This document shows positions 51,822-61,205 of a stretch of DNA of 64,000 bases, one piece after another. The DNA is from Planococcus wigleyi (GTDB lineage Bacteria > Bacillota > Bacilli > Bacillales_A > Planococcaceae): positions 62,001 through 126,000 of the forward strand of contig NZ_JACSPU010000006.1 of assembly GCF_014836985.1 (NCBI RefSeq), read 5' to 3'. Every line of letters starts with the position of its first letter. Positions within the stretch are counted from its first letter, which is position 1. The notes beneath the pieces were generated by a model. That model was not told where the DNA came from. It saw only the letters and a program-made list of their open reading frames with translations, and did no database searches. A program made the translations under genes and the position numbers.

Positions 51822-53798
51822 TTACAGGTATTTTTCCATCCAGCCTGTAATCTGTTCCAGACGTGCAAAGCGAAGATTCGGTTTGCCTGTTCGCGACAGG
51901 TTGTGGTCGGCTTCTGGGAAACGGACAAACTCTGTTGTTTTGCCCATACTTTTTAATGTGACATACAATTGTTCCGACTGCTCGATCGGGCAGCGGTAAT
52001 CATTTTCAGAATGAAGAATCAGCAATGGGGTCTCAACATTTTTTGCGTACTTCAATGGCGAATGCTTCCATAGCTTGTCAACATCTGTCATATCCGCGCC
52101 AATTTGCCAGTCACTGAAATAATAGCCGATATCCGAGACACCGAAGAATGAGATCCAGTTGGAAATGGAGCGCTGCGTCACTGCTGCTTTAAAGCGATCT
52201 GAATGGCCGACGATCCAATTCGTCATGAATCCGCCGTAACTGCCTCCGGTGACGCCCAAACGATCTGTATCGATCCAGGCGTTGGATTCCACAATCTGTT
52301 CGACCGAATTCATGATGTCCTCGTAATCACCCCCACCGTAATCACCGCGTACCGCGTCTACAAACTCCTGGCTGTAGCCATGGCTGCCGCGCGGATTGAC
52401 GTATAATACGCCGAAACCGCAGGCTGCCAGCAATTGCATTTCGTGGACAAACGTATTGGCATACATCGCATGGGGACCGCCGTGAATATTGACGACCAAA
52501 GGATACTTCTGGCCTTCCTGATAACCATAAGGCTTCATCAGCCAACCATGGACAGCCCAGTCTTTCGATCCTTTTGTGATGATCGGCTGTGCTTCAACCA
52601 ATTCCGTCTGTTTGAGGAATTCTTCATTAAATGAAGTTAATGCCTGGCGTTCGCCAGTCGAAATCGTCAGCAAATACAACTCGCCTGGGCTCACTGGGTT
52701 GCTGATGACTGCCACTGCGAATTCGCCGCTCCGTGAAACATCGTATCCATAAACATGCTCCAAGTCTGGAGACGCCGGGAAAATCATGCCATCAAGAGAA
52801 GCAAAGTACAGGCGTACATCACCCATGGTCGAAACTTGAAAATACAAATGATCATCTTTTGTCCATACCACATCCGGTGCAACTGCTCCTTGTTGATGAT
52901 CAGCTACGACATAATCACCCACCGGTACGTCCAAGCCTTCTGTCAGGGAAATCCGAGTATGCGCCTTTAAATCCGCCACATACACTTCTGTGTGTGTGGC
53001 ATTTTCAAATTGCCGCATGCTGCCGACAAAAGCCACTTTTGTATCGTCATGAGAGAAAGCAGCGCCGCCAAAGTATCCTTCTTCTTCAATTAATACGGAT
53101 TCTTCTTTCGTCTCGAGATCCATTAGATAAAGAGGCTGGCGGAATACAAAATCCAAGTTTTCTTCTCGCGTCACGCCATAGATCAATTTTGTTCCGTCAT
53201 GTGAGACGGTTTCCAGGCTGTAATGATAATTTCCTTCTGTCAGCTGTTCTACTTTTTTCGTATTGAGATCCACTGATCCAATGTGGCGATGGAACTCTTT
53301 CGGCAACAGGCCCATTCCATCCATCTTGTATTTCATTTTGTCGACATGGTAGGGCTCAGGCTGTTTCTTTTCTTCTTTTTCTTCCTTGTCGGTGAAGGTT
53401 TTTCCTTCTTTGGCCAAGGCATTAAACCAGATCTTTGTTCCGCAAGGCGCCCATTCAAACCCATTGACTCCTTTTTCAAAATCAGTCAATGAGCGTGCTT
53501 CTCCTCCAAAGGCTGGCATAACGAACAATTGGTTCTTCTCGTTGCGATCCGATAAGAAAGCCACTGCCGTTCCATCAGCCGACCACCGTGGTGAACTTAC
53601 GCGTTCTTTGCCATACGTCCATTGGGTTTGTTCTCCCGTTTCCAGGTTGATGTGGTAAAGATGGGCTCTGTATGTATTTTCTTCTTCATCGATTTGTGTA
53701 TGGATAAACACCGCTCTTGTTCCATCCGGTGAAATCCGGGGATCCGTCACTGATACCAACTTCGTTAAATCCTTAATTTCCATTGCTTTTTTCACCAT
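51822..53798 (-). CDS. S9 family peptidase (acylaminoacyl-peptidase/YuxL type)
   Basis: This 658-residue prolyl-oligopeptidase-family protein has an N-terminal beta-propeller (about 1-390, with TolB-like DPRISPDGTRAVF repeats) and a C-terminal alpha/beta hydrolase. The catalytic Ser is in GGSYGG, Asp in HSENDYRCP and His in EADHNLSR. It lacks a signal peptide, so it should act on peptides in the cytoplasm. A Glu/Lys insertion occurs at about 135-145. The ATG at 53798 has AGGAGG 7 nt upstream. Confidence 0.92.
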   Translation of the reverse strand: MVKKAMEIKDLTKLVSVTDPRISPDGTRAVFIHTQIDEEENTYRAHLYHINLETGEQTQWTYGKERVSSPRWSADGTAVAFLSDRNEKNQLFVMPAFGGEARSLTDFEKGVNGFEWAPCGTKIWFNALAKEGKTFTDKEEKEEKKQPEPYHVDKMKYKMDGMGLLPKEFHRHIGSVDLNTKKVEQLTEGNYHYSLETVSHDGTKLIYGVTREENLDFVFRQPLYLMDLETKEESVLIEEEGYFGGAAFSHDDTKVAFVGSMRQFENATHTEVYVADLKAHTRISLTEGLDVPVGDYVVADHQQGAVAPDVVWTKDDHLYFQVSTMGDVRLYFASLDGMIFPASPDLEHVYGYDVSRSGEFAVAVISNPVSPGELYLLTISTGERQALTSFNEEFLKQTELVEAQPIITKGSKDWAVHGWLMKPYGYQEGQKYPLVVNIHGGPHAMYANTFVHEMQLLAACGFGVLYVNPRGSHGYSQEFVDAVRGDYGGGDYEDIMNSVEQIVESNAWIDTDRLGVTGGSYGGFMTNWIVGHSDRFKAAVTQRSISNWISFFGVSDIGYYFSDWQIGADMTDVDKLWKHSPLKYAKNVETPLLILHSENDYRCPIEQSEQLYVTLKSMGKTTEFVRFPEADHNLSRTGKPNLRFARLEQITGWMEKYL

Positions 53799-53850
53799 AC
53801 TACTTCCTCCTCGGATTCAACTATTTCGTAAATCGTAATACTGCTCCTTA

Positions 53851-53879
53851 ACTATAATAAAAAATGTCAGTTTTTTCAA
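53851..53879 (-). promoter_or_regulatory. Promoter of the S9 peptidase gene
   Basis: TTGAAA, 17 nt, TATAGT on the minus strand, about 50 nt upstream of the start. Confidence 0.6.
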
Positions 53880-53883
53880 TCAA

Positions 53884-53918
53884 ATCAAAAGAAAACTCTG
53901 GAATAATCATCCAGAGTT
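53884..53918 (-). terminator. Terminator of lcfB
   Basis: The stem AACTCTGGA/TCCAGAGTT with a 7-nt loop is followed by TTTTCTTTTG on the minus strand. Confidence 0.8.
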
Positions 53919-53953
53919 CTCCAATCATTCATAAGATCTAAACATGTAACAGG

Positions 53954-55507
53954 TTATTTCTGCATCGCCTGGTCTTTCAACGACCGCCGCAGGATTTTCC
54001 CTGTAGTGTTCTTCGGCAATTCTTGCAGAATTTCAAACTGTCTTGGCACCTTGTATTTCGCTAAATGTTCTGCACAGTAAGCTTTTAATTCTTCTACTGT
54101 AACTGAATAATCGGTCAGTACCACATATGCATTGACCTCTTCACCGAAATCCGGGTCCGGCAAGCCGACTACAGCAGCTTCTAAAACCGCTGGATGCGCA
54201 AACAGCACTTCTTCGACTTCACGTGGGTAAACGTTATAGCCACCTACGATGATCATGTCTTTCTTGCGGTCAACAATATAGAAGTAGCCTTCTTCATCGA
54301 CACGGGCCAAATCGCCTGTGTACAACCAGCCTTCACGAATTGCCGAAGCTGTTTCTTCCGGCATTTTGTAATACCCCTTCATAACGTTCGGTCCACGAAC
54401 GATCAGTTCGCCGACTTCATTGGCTGCCACTTCTTCGCCCAATTCGTTGACGACCTTGTTTTCCACATTGATAATGGACGTGCCGATCGAACCGGCTTTT
54501 CGCTCCCGATCAATTGGATTAAAGCAAGTAACCGGTGAAGCTTCCGACAGGCCATATCCTTCTGAAATGCGGACATTGAATTTTTCTTCAAAACTGTGCA
54601 ACAAAGCTACCGGCATGGCCGAACCACCGGAAACAGCCAATCGGACAGATGCGAAATCCGCCGGATCGACATCCGGTAATTGATTCATGAAATTGAACAT
54701 CGTTGGTACGCCGGCAAAAACGCTTGCTTTGTAATGTTTAATAGCATCGAATACCTCTTTCGGATTGAAACGCGGTACCAAAATAATCGTCGCCCCCTGC
54801 AATAGAGGTGCATTCACTACAACTGTCAAAGCAAACACGTGAAATACCGGCAACGTTGCAACTACGCGGTCGTTTGCGCCAATCTGCAGGTATTCCCCAA
54901 CATCCCGTGCGTTCGAGTATAGATTTTCGTGTGTCAGCATGGCGCCTTTTGGTTTACCGGTTGTTCCGGACGTATACAAAATGACGGCGTTGTCGGTGGC
55001 TTCTACTTGCGCAAATTCGGCATGAGGCGCTGACTTGCCCAGCAGGCCAGTGAATGAATGGACTTTCCCTTCTACTTCTTCAGGCAGTTGTGCCATTTTT
55101 TCCGGCGTAGACGGATCTGTTTCACAAATAATATAGGATTCAACAGCTGGCAGCGCTTTATGTGCTTTTTCAACCAGCGGTAGAAGCAAATCAAGTGCCA
55201 CAACCACTTTGGCATCGCTATTATTCAATATGTAAGCGATTTCATCCGGGCTGTAGATTGGATTGATCGGAACTGCTGTTGCGCCTAAACGCATCGTCGC
55301 ATACAACGAAATCAGAAAATGTGGTGTGTTGCCCAAAAGAAATGCGACGTGGTCCCCTTTTTCCACGCCTAAACCTTTTAAAGCTCCAGCAAAAACTGCA
55401 ATCGACTGATCGAATTCGCCGTAACTCGTATCTTTCCCCATAAAGCTGTACGCAATTCTGGAAGAATCCTGTTCAGCAATTTCATGAACACGTGACATTA
55501 AATCCAT
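53954..55507 (-). CDS. lcfB: Long-chain fatty-acid--CoA ligase LcfB
   Basis: This 517-residue AMP-forming ligase activates fatty acids for beta-oxidation. The P-loop-like YTSGTTGKPKGAM (about 170-182), GYGLSEASPVTC (about 320-331), the hinge-region WLYTGDLARVDEEGYFYIVDRKKD and the catalytic Lys in PKNTTGKILRR are present. It closely resembles B. subtilis LcfB (YhfL). The ATG at 55507 is favoured over 55513, whose codon abuts GAGGG. The FadR box upstream supports repression in the absence of long-chain acyl-CoA. Confidence 0.94.
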   Translation of the reverse strand: MDLMSRVHEIAEQDSSRIAYSFMGKDTSYGEFDQSIAVFAGALKGLGVEKGDHVAFLLGNTPHFLISLYATMRLGATAVPINPIYSPDEIAYILNNSDAKVVVALDLLLPLVEKAHKALPAVESYIICETDPSTPEKMAQLPEEVEGKVHSFTGLLGKSAPHAEFAQVEATDNAVILYTSGTTGKPKGAMLTHENLYSNARDVGEYLQIGANDRVVATLPVFHVFALTVVVNAPLLQGATIILVPRFNPKEVFDAIKHYKASVFAGVPTMFNFMNQLPDVDPADFASVRLAVSGGSAMPVALLHSFEEKFNVRISEGYGLSEASPVTCFNPIDRERKAGSIGTSIINVENKVVNELGEEVAANEVGELIVRGPNVMKGYYKMPEETASAIREGWLYTGDLARVDEEGYFYIVDRKKDMIIVGGYNVYPREVEEVLFAHPAVLEAAVVGLPDPDFGEEVNAYVVLTDYSVTVEELKAYCAEHLAKYKVPRQFEILQELPKNTTGKILRRSLKDQAMQK

Positions 55508-55527
55508 TTCCATCCCTCTTTCGTGTT

Positions 55528-55545
55528 GAATGAATACTCATTCAT
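55528..55545 (-). promoter_or_regulatory. FadR (YsiA) operator of lcfB
   Basis: TGAATGAATACTCATTCA fits the Bacillus FadR consensus TGAATGAMTANTCATTCA at every position. It lies just downstream of the promoter, where binding would block transcription. Confidence 0.9.
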
Positions 55546-55561
55546 ATTTTACCCTGTTTTC

Positions 55562-55590
55562 ATTATAAAATAAATCTTCAGACAATACAA
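55562..55590 (-). promoter_or_regulatory. Promoter of lcfB
   Basis: TTGTAT, 17 nt, TATAAT on the minus strand; the FadR operator starts 16 nt after the -10 box. Confidence 0.75.
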
Positions 55591-55615
55591 CAGGCACCGT
55601 AAAATTACGGTGCCT
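55590..55615 (-). terminator. Terminator of the ABC permease gene
   Basis: A nearly perfect palindrome (CAGGCACCGTAA-AA-TTACGGTGCCTG) overlaps the permease stop codon. The following T run is poor, so termination may be incomplete. Confidence 0.6.
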
Positions 55616-57542
55616 GAAGATGAGCTATATAACGCCATCTGATCAAAAAGAAATATAAGATTTGGGCAACGGTAAAGCCGCCAAGTACAATGGCCATCTC
55701 GATGAGGATTGACAGCTCGGCAAATTCTTCCCAGACGACTTGCAGCGAGATAAAAGCAAATGCACTGTGCAGCAGAGCAAGGCCCCATGGCAAAAAGAAT
55801 TGAGGTATCAATTGGCGATTCACGATTTTGCCCAGTTCTTTGTCGGTCATGCCCATGCGGATCAGCAGCTTGTATTGCTTCCGGTCCCGTTCAAGTCCTG
55901 TATACAATTTAAAGTAAATAAAGCTGCCTGCTGCCAGCAAGAACACGGCCGCTACCATGACCCCGATAAACAACAGCAAAGCGAATGAAGATTTAAACCA
56001 ACGGTAATCATCGCCTGGATTTTCAAAAAAGAAATTGACTCCATTAAAATCAGCGTTTTCCACTGCGTTGTTGACGGTTTCCGTTAATCGATTCCCAACA
56101 TTCACTGTTTCCGTCCAATTCAATACATCAAAAGCATAGTAGGAGAAATCAGACGCACCGGGTTCATATCCCAATAAGGGTTCATCAATTGCTTCATAAT
56201 CAGCGTCGCTCACAACAATCGTATTGATGTTCAAAGTATGGATCGGGAAGACGACATGTGGATACGTCGACTCAATCGATAAGCCAACATCACTTTCAAA
56301 CAGCACCGTTTCAACACTGGTTTCCTCCAGCTCTTTTAAGGCATCCAACGAAAATGGAACAAACATGCCTTCTCCCTGCTGCAATTCTGCCGCTTGAAAG
56401 CCGAGGCTGGCTGCCAAGCGATTAAACTCAGACAGTGCTAAGATATCGACATCGTTTCCAGTGGCACCGGAAGTTTGCCGTTTGACCGTCAATTCCACCA
56501 TATCGTAAGCCAATTGTTCATTTTCCAATTGGCGGGTAAGGCGTTCGATATGCTCTGTTTCCTGCTCGTTGCCATTAAATGAAATATAAACGAGCCCCAA
56601 TGGATTTGATTCGCGGAAATCTCCTGTATACGACATGAAAGACGCCAGTGTACCCACTGTCAAAAATGCAACAGTCGACACGATTGTGACGATAAAGAAC
56701 ATCTGGGCACTGTCTTTCAGTTTGACTGAAGCTTCCGCTAAAGACACCAGCCTCGTCTTTTCCCAATAGACATTTTTTTTGCGCTTGTATAAACGCAATA
56801 ATGAATGCAGCGTATGGGTGAAAAACAAATACGTGCCGAATGTGGCAAGTGGCGGAACAATGAAAATCATCTGGTATACAGTACGGTCTGAAACATTCGC
56901 AGCAAATGTATAGGCTATAGCCAAAAAGACAATGCCCATAACAGAAAGCACGGTTGACGATTTCGACTCTTCTTCCACTTTCCAAAATCCCTGCAGCAAA
57001 TCGACAACTTGCTTCGTACGGATAAAGCCTACGCTGATGAAAGAGATGATAACGAACAAACTGGCAAACGCTGCAATCGTCAACAGGAAAGGTTCCCAGG
57101 AGACATACAGCGGCAAGCTATCAAGATCCATGATTTCACGGCCGACCATGAAAAAGAATTTCGAAAAAGCAAAGCCGAAAGCGATGCCCGTTACGGTTGA
57201 TACCGTCCCAAGGATCAGCATTTCAAAGAAAATCAATTTATTCAATTGCTTTTTCGTCATTCCTAGATGCATCAAGACCCCGAATTCCTTTGACCTTGCC
57301 TGTAAAAAGGCGCTCATGGAATAGAACAGGAAAAACAAAGTGAAAATGTACAGAACGACTTCAGCAATCAGCATTCCGCGGATTGCCAATAGCCGCAGAC
57401 CTTCTTCTTCAAATGCCGGATGAAAAATGAACATCGAGTAGACGAAGAATACCATGACTGAAAAAACACTGGCTAAAAAGAAAGCCGCATAATTTCTGCG
57501 ATTGCGGACAACGTTATGGTAAGCGAGTTGCCGAAAGGTCAT
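55605..57542 (-). CDS. BceB-type ABC transporter permease
   Basis: This 645-residue FtsX-type permease has about ten membrane segments with a large extracellular domain (about 320-520) between the seventh and eighth. That layout is typical of BceB/PsdB antimicrobial peptide-sensing and detoxification transporters (BceB is 646 residues). The first 29 nt overlap the ATPase gene. With the kinase and regulator upstream it forms a BceRSAB-like module that probably answers cell-wall-active peptides. The ligand cannot be told from sequence. Confidence 0.9.
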   Translation of the reverse strand: MTFRQLAYHNVVRNRRNYAAFFLASVFSVMVFFVYSMFIFHPAFEEEGLRLLAIRGMLIAEVVLYIFTLFFLFYSMSAFLQARSKEFGVLMHLGMTKKQLNKLIFFEMLILGTVSTVTGIAFGFAFSKFFFMVGREIMDLDSLPLYVSWEPFLLTIAAFASLFVIISFISVGFIRTKQVVDLLQGFWKVEEESKSSTVLSVMGIVFLAIAYTFAANVSDRTVYQMIFIVPPLATFGTYLFFTHTLHSLLRLYKRKKNVYWEKTRLVSLAEASVKLKDSAQMFFIVTIVSTVAFLTVGTLASFMSYTGDFRESNPLGLVYISFNGNEQETEHIERLTRQLENEQLAYDMVELTVKRQTSGATGNDVDILALSEFNRLAASLGFQAAELQQGEGMFVPFSLDALKELEETSVETVLFESDVGLSIESTYPHVVFPIHTLNINTIVVSDADYEAIDEPLLGYEPGASDFSYYAFDVLNWTETVNVGNRLTETVNNAVENADFNGVNFFFENPGDDYRWFKSSFALLLFIGVMVAAVFLLAAGSFIYFKLYTGLERDRKQYKLLIRMGMTDKELGKIVNRQLIPQFFLPWGLALLHSAFAFISLQVVWEEFAELSILIEMAIVLGGFTVAQILYFFLIRWRYIAHLQAP

Positions 57543-58287
57543 TCACGGATCCTCCTAGCAAAGACAAGACATTCAAAATTCGCTGATAAAATGTCTGGCG
57601 CCGGTCATCTCCATAGATTTCATTGAAATATTCACCGTCTTTGATGAACAGCACACGGTCACAGTAACTTGCAGCAATCGGATCGTGCGTCACCATGATG
57701 ATGGTTGTTTCACTGTCATTGGCCACATTGGATAAGATCTCCAGCACGTCACGTGAAGACTTTGAGTCCAAGTTTCCTGTTGGCTCATCAGCCAGTATCA
57801 ATGCCGGCTGATGAATAAGCGCCCGTCCGATTGCAGTACGCTGTGCTTCTCCTCCAGAAATTTCGTTTGGCCGTTTATGAAGGATGGATGTCAGTCCCAG
57901 CCGTTTGGCAATGACCAGTACACGGCGCGCCATTTCATCGATTGGTACATAATCGAGCGTTAACGGCAACACAAGATTTTCCTCAACGGTCAGCATCTGC
58001 AGCAAATTGAAGTCCTGAAATACAAAACCCAATTCCCTTCTGCGGAACAGGGCCAACTCATTTTTACCCAATAAATGCGGGTTGATGCCATCAATCAAAA
58101 TCTCTCCCGAAGTCAACGAGTCAATGGTTGAAATCAAGTTCAACAACGTCGTTTTGCCGCTGCCTGAGGGTCCCATCACTGCCAGGAATTCACCTTTTTC
58201 CACTGTGAAGCTCAGCTGGTTGACTGCCCGGTGTGCCACTTTCCCCTCGTATACTTTTGTCACTTCGTCGATTTTTACTACTGTCAT
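57514..58287 (-). CDS. BceA-type ABC transporter ATPase
   Basis: This 257-residue ATPase has Walker A GPSGSGKT (about 38-45), the signature ISGGEAQR, Walker B LILADEPTGNLD and the H-loop VTHDP. It is of the BceA/LolD-like type that pairs with FtsX-fold permeases. The ATG at 58287 is set by AGGAGG 6 nt upstream; the frame continues far upstream but that part overlaps the kinase gene. It overlaps the permease gene by 29 nt and the kinase gene by 98 nt. Confidence 0.92.
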   Translation of the reverse strand: MTVVKIDEVTKVYEGKVAHRAVNQLSFTVEKGEFLAVMGPSGSGKTTLLNLISTIDSLTSGEILIDGINPHLLGKNELALFRRRELGFVFQDFNLLQMLTVEENLVLPLTLDYVPIDEMARRVLVIAKRLGLTSILHKRPNEISGGEAQRTAIGRALIHQPALILADEPTGNLDSKSSRDVLEILSNVANDSETTIIMVTHDPIAASYCDRVLFIKDGEYFNEIYGDDRRQTFYQRILNVLSLLGGSVNDLSATRLP

Positions 58288-59293
58288 CGTTTTCCTCCTG
58301 TGTTGCAAGATCTTGGTTGAAGAACAGAACAGAGATGGTCGTCCCTTCTCCTTGAACCGAAGAAATCTCCAATTCATGGCCCAGCTTGCGGCAAACTTCT
58401 TTTGCCAGATACAGGCCCATGCCGGTGGATTCTCCAGTCTTCCGTCCGTTTTCTCCGGTGAAAAATGCCTTAGTGATGCGCGGCAGATCAGATGAAGGAA
58501 TTCCAATCCCTTCATCCCGTATGGTCAGCAAAGTATTGCCATTTGTACATTCTGCAGCAATAAACACTTTTTTATTGGCTTCAAAGGTGTATTTGACTGC
58601 ATTCGTCAAAAATTGGCCGATGATAAATTTCATCCATTTCTGGTCGGTCGCAACGATATGCTCTTCTCCAATTGAAATCTCCGGATAGACGCGCTTTGAT
58701 ATGAACAACCGTTTGTTTTCATTGGTGACTTCGCTGACCAACGACCGCAGCGATACTTGTTCAATCTGCATGTCCTGTTCAAATGTATCCAAACGCGCAT
58801 TCATCAACACTGTATCCAAGCCTGCTTTTAACCGATCCATTTCTTCACGGACGCTGCTCTTATCAAGTTCCTGTTCTTCCTGCAACAGCAGATGCATGAC
58901 GGATAACGGCGTTTTCATTTGATGCACCCACTGGTTCATGAATTGCAGGTGCCGATTTTGAGTGGCATACAATGTTTGCACTTCGTGCTGATACAGGCGA
59001 TACAATTCCTGAAGATAGATCTCTGTTTGAACCTGTTCAGGTGATTTCCCTTCCCGCTGCAAGGCATGCTCCATGCTTTGCGGTTTCGCCAAAATCCGCT
59101 GATAATATTGATACCTTTTGACGAAGCGCGCCGTCAGAAACGTAATCACCAATACGCTGCTGATCACAAAGGAATAAATGGCCGTATCCACGTTGCGGAA
59201 ACCATCCAGCCAATACAGCAGCATGATAAACGCCACAAGCACAATTTGGAAAACAATGAACGCCGCATGTTCTTTCAAAAACAATCGCAGCAT
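58190..59293 (-). CDS. BceS-like intramembrane-sensing histidine kinase
   Basis: This 367-residue kinase has two membrane segments (about 11-31 and 38-58) with almost no extracellular loop, a phospho-acceptor His in WVHQMKTPLSVMHLL (about 122-137), and a complete ATPase domain (FLTNAVKYTFEA, DEGIGIP, GLYLAKEVCRKLG). It lacks a sensor domain, as expected if the ABC transporter senses. The catalytic domain ends near ISVLFFN at about 330. The last 35 residues are a Ser/Arg-rich extension encoded across the ribosome binding site and start of the ATPase gene. The start shares one base with the regulator stop. Confidence 0.9.
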   Translation of the reverse strand: MLRLFLKEHAAFIVFQIVLVAFIMLLYWLDGFRNVDTAIYSFVISSVLVITFLTARFVKRYQYYQRILAKPQSMEHALQREGKSPEQVQTEIYLQELYRLYQHEVQTLYATQNRHLQFMNQWVHQMKTPLSVMHLLLQEEQELDKSSVREEMDRLKAGLDTVLMNARLDTFEQDMQIEQVSLRSLVSEVTNENKRLFISKRVYPEISIGEEHIVATDQKWMKFIIGQFLTNAVKYTFEANKKVFIAAECTNGNTLLTIRDEGIGIPSSDLPRITKAFFTGENGRKTGESTGMGLYLAKEVCRKLGHELEISSVQGEGTTISVLFFNQDLATQEENDDSSKNRRSDKSIRGESGTPGSQPAELHSGKR

Positions 59294-59997
59294 CAGGCTT
59301 CCTCCTCATGCAACAACAGGCGGTATCCTGCTCCTCTTACCGTTTCAATGACCGATTTAACGCCATAGTCAGCCAACTTTTTCCGGACGCGTGTCATATT
59401 GACATTAAGCGTATTTTCATCAACGAATGCCTGATCATCCCATAGTTCTTCCAGCAGCTGCTCCCGTGATACCACTTTCGGGTAATGAGACAGCAACAGC
59501 TCTATTATTGTGCATTCCTTTTTCTGCAGCGGAATCGCTTCCGTTTTGACATGCAGTTCCATGCGCTCCATGAACAGCACGATACGGCCTGCTTTGACCG
59601 ATCGTTCTTCCTGCTTTGGTGCATATTCACCATAGGCTCTGCGCAGATGGCTTCTTATTTTTGCAAGGACGATTTCGTAATGGAAAGGTTTCGTAATAAA
59701 ATCATCTCCACCATTTTCCAAAGCGAAGACTTGGTCCATTTCTCCAGAACGGGCAGAAATGAATAATATCGGACATGTGGTCTGCTGCCTTAATTGACGG
59801 CACCAATAATAACCATCATAAGAAGGCAAATTAATATCGAGTAAAATCAAATGGGGATCAAAAGCTTCGAATTCTTCGATGATTTGATCAAAATCTTTTG
59901 CGGTCTCCACTTCGTAATGGTATTTCCGTAAGGTTTCTGCCAACAACTCCGCTATTTTCAAATCATCTTCTACAATGAAGATCCGTTGAACAGCCAC
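59293..59997 (-). CDS. BceR-like OmpR-family response regulator
   Basis: This 234-residue regulator has a receiver domain (acidic VEDD, phospho-acceptor Asp in LILLDINLP, about 52, and Lys in ITKPF) and an OmpR-type winged-helix domain (about 135-230, with VDENTLNVNMTRVRKKL and GAGYRL). The start is GTG at 59997 with AAAGGGGG 7 nt upstream. It is the first gene of the RR-HK-ATPase-permease run and lies only 72 nt from lplJ, with a terminator between. Confidence 0.92.
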   Translation of the reverse strand: MAVQRIFIVEDDLKIAELLAETLRKYHYEVETAKDFDQIIEEFEAFDPHLILLDINLPSYDGYYWCRQLRQQTTCPILFISARSGEMDQVFALENGGDDFITKPFHYEIVLAKIRSHLRRAYGEYAPKQEERSVKAGRIVLFMERMELHVKTEAIPLQKKECTIIELLLSHYPKVVSREQLLEELWDDQAFVDENTLNVNMTRVRKKLADYGVKSVIETVRGAGYRLLLHEEEA

Positions 59998-60031
59998 AAT
60001 GATTCCCCCTTTCCTTTTTCTTTCCATTTTA

Positions 60032-60060
60032 ACAAAAGAGCCTGCATAAAAGCAGGCTCC
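60032..60060 (-). terminator. Terminator of lplJ
   Basis: The stem GAGCCTGC/GCAGGCTC with a 6-nt loop is followed by TTTTGTT on the minus strand. Confidence 0.85.
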
Positions 60061-60069
60061 CGGAAATTC

Positions 60070-61062
60070 TTAATAAATTAATTTCAAAAATTCCTCCGTC
60101 GTGATGCCTCCGAGAAGTTTCGGGATATCAATTCCGGCAATCGCTTTATCTAAAGATGCACGTTCGTATTTCGAACGGGTGATGGCTTGTTCAATTTCAG
60201 AAACGTCGCCGACCCCGAAGAAGTCACCGTAAATATGGGCGTCTTGGACAATGCCATTCTCTACTTGGAGACGGACATCGATGCCGCCGACCGGGAAGCG
60301 ATGGGAATGCTTAATATTGAACTTCGGCGATTTGCCGTAGTTCCAGTCCCAATTGCCGTAGCGCTCTTTTGATAATTCATGGATTTTCTTCCAATCTTCG
60401 TCGGTCAATTCGTAGTAGCGGACATTTTCTTCCCCTTCAAATATCGAGTGCAGAATCGCGTTGCGGAATTCGGTCACGGTCATCGGCTCTTTCAAAAACT
60501 CGGAAATGTTTGCCACCCGGCTGCGAATCGACTTGATCCCTTTTGATTCAATTTTTTCTTTGCTGACTTTCAATGCTGAGACCACCGCATCCACTTCTGT
60601 ATCAAACATTAACGTGCCATGGCTGAACATACGGCCTCTTGTAGAAAACTGGGCATTGCCCGATACTTTCCGGCCTTCTGCCATTAAGTCATTGCGTCCT
60701 GAAAGCTCAGCATTGACGCCCAGGCTTTGAAGTGCTTTTACCACTGGCTCCGTGAATTTACGGAAATTGCGGAAGCTGTTTCCGTCATCGACCGTAATAA
60801 AGCTATAGTTCAAATTGCCAAGGTCATGATAGACCGCTCCGCCGCCAGATAAACGGCGTACGACGTGGATGCCATTTGAATCTACATAATCAGTATTGAT
60901 TTCTTCAGCTGTGTTTTGATTTTTGCCGATAATAATAGAAGGTTCATTGATATAGAACAGAAGAAACGGATCTTTTTCAACATCCATCGTTTTCAATAAG
61001 TATTCTTCAATTGCCAAGTTGATGCGTGGGTCTGTAATGCCTTTATTATCTACGAAATACAT
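60070..61062 (-). CDS. lplJ: Lipoate--protein ligase
   Basis: This 330-residue ligase attaches scavenged lipoate to E2 and GcvH proteins. The lipoate-binding motif RRLSGGGAVYHDLGNLNYSF (about 69-88), the GRKVSGNAQF segment and the C-terminal accessory domain are present, and the size matches LplJ of Bacillus (331). The ATG has AAAGGAGAG upstream. Confidence 0.95.
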   Translation of the reverse strand: MYFVDNKGITDPRINLAIEEYLLKTMDVEKDPFLLFYINEPSIIIGKNQNTAEEINTDYVDSNGIHVVRRLSGGGAVYHDLGNLNYSFITVDDGNSFRNFRKFTEPVVKALQSLGVNAELSGRNDLMAEGRKVSGNAQFSTRGRMFSHGTLMFDTEVDAVVSALKVSKEKIESKGIKSIRSRVANISEFLKEPMTVTEFRNAILHSIFEGEENVRYYELTDEDWKKIHELSKERYGNWDWNYGKSPKFNIKHSHRFPVGGIDVRLQVENGIVQDAHIYGDFFGVGDVSEIEQAITRSKYERASLDKAIAGIDIPKLLGGITTEEFLKLIY

Positions 61063-61147
61063 AATCTCTCTCCTTTGGCTGCGTTCCTTTTATTAGTTTA
61101 ACGGATTTTTCAAATAAATTCACGGTTTAGGGTTGACGAATCCAAAC

Positions 61148-61188
61148 TGTTATAATACACTGTTCTAAACACCAACAGTACTATAACA
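61148..61188 (+). promoter_or_regulatory. -10 box and inverted repeat before yhfH
   Basis: TATAAT at 61151-61156 lies inside an inverted repeat (TGTTATA ... ACTGTT at 61148-61164 with AACAGT ... TATAACA at 61174-61188). A TTGACG upstream is only 12 nt from the -10 box, so the -35 is unclear. The repeat could be an operator or a leader hairpin. Confidence 0.4.
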
Positions 61189-61205
61189 AAAAGGAGATGG
61201 AAGTT

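Noticed and set aside
57514-58515. 333-codon reading of the ABC ATPase
   Set aside because: The extra 76 codons overlap the kinase domain and have no start signals; the ATG at 58287 has AGGAGG.
61136-61156. TTGACG/TATAAT promoter before yhfH
   Set aside because: The spacer is only 12 nt, too short for a normal sigma-A promoter, so only the -10 box was kept.
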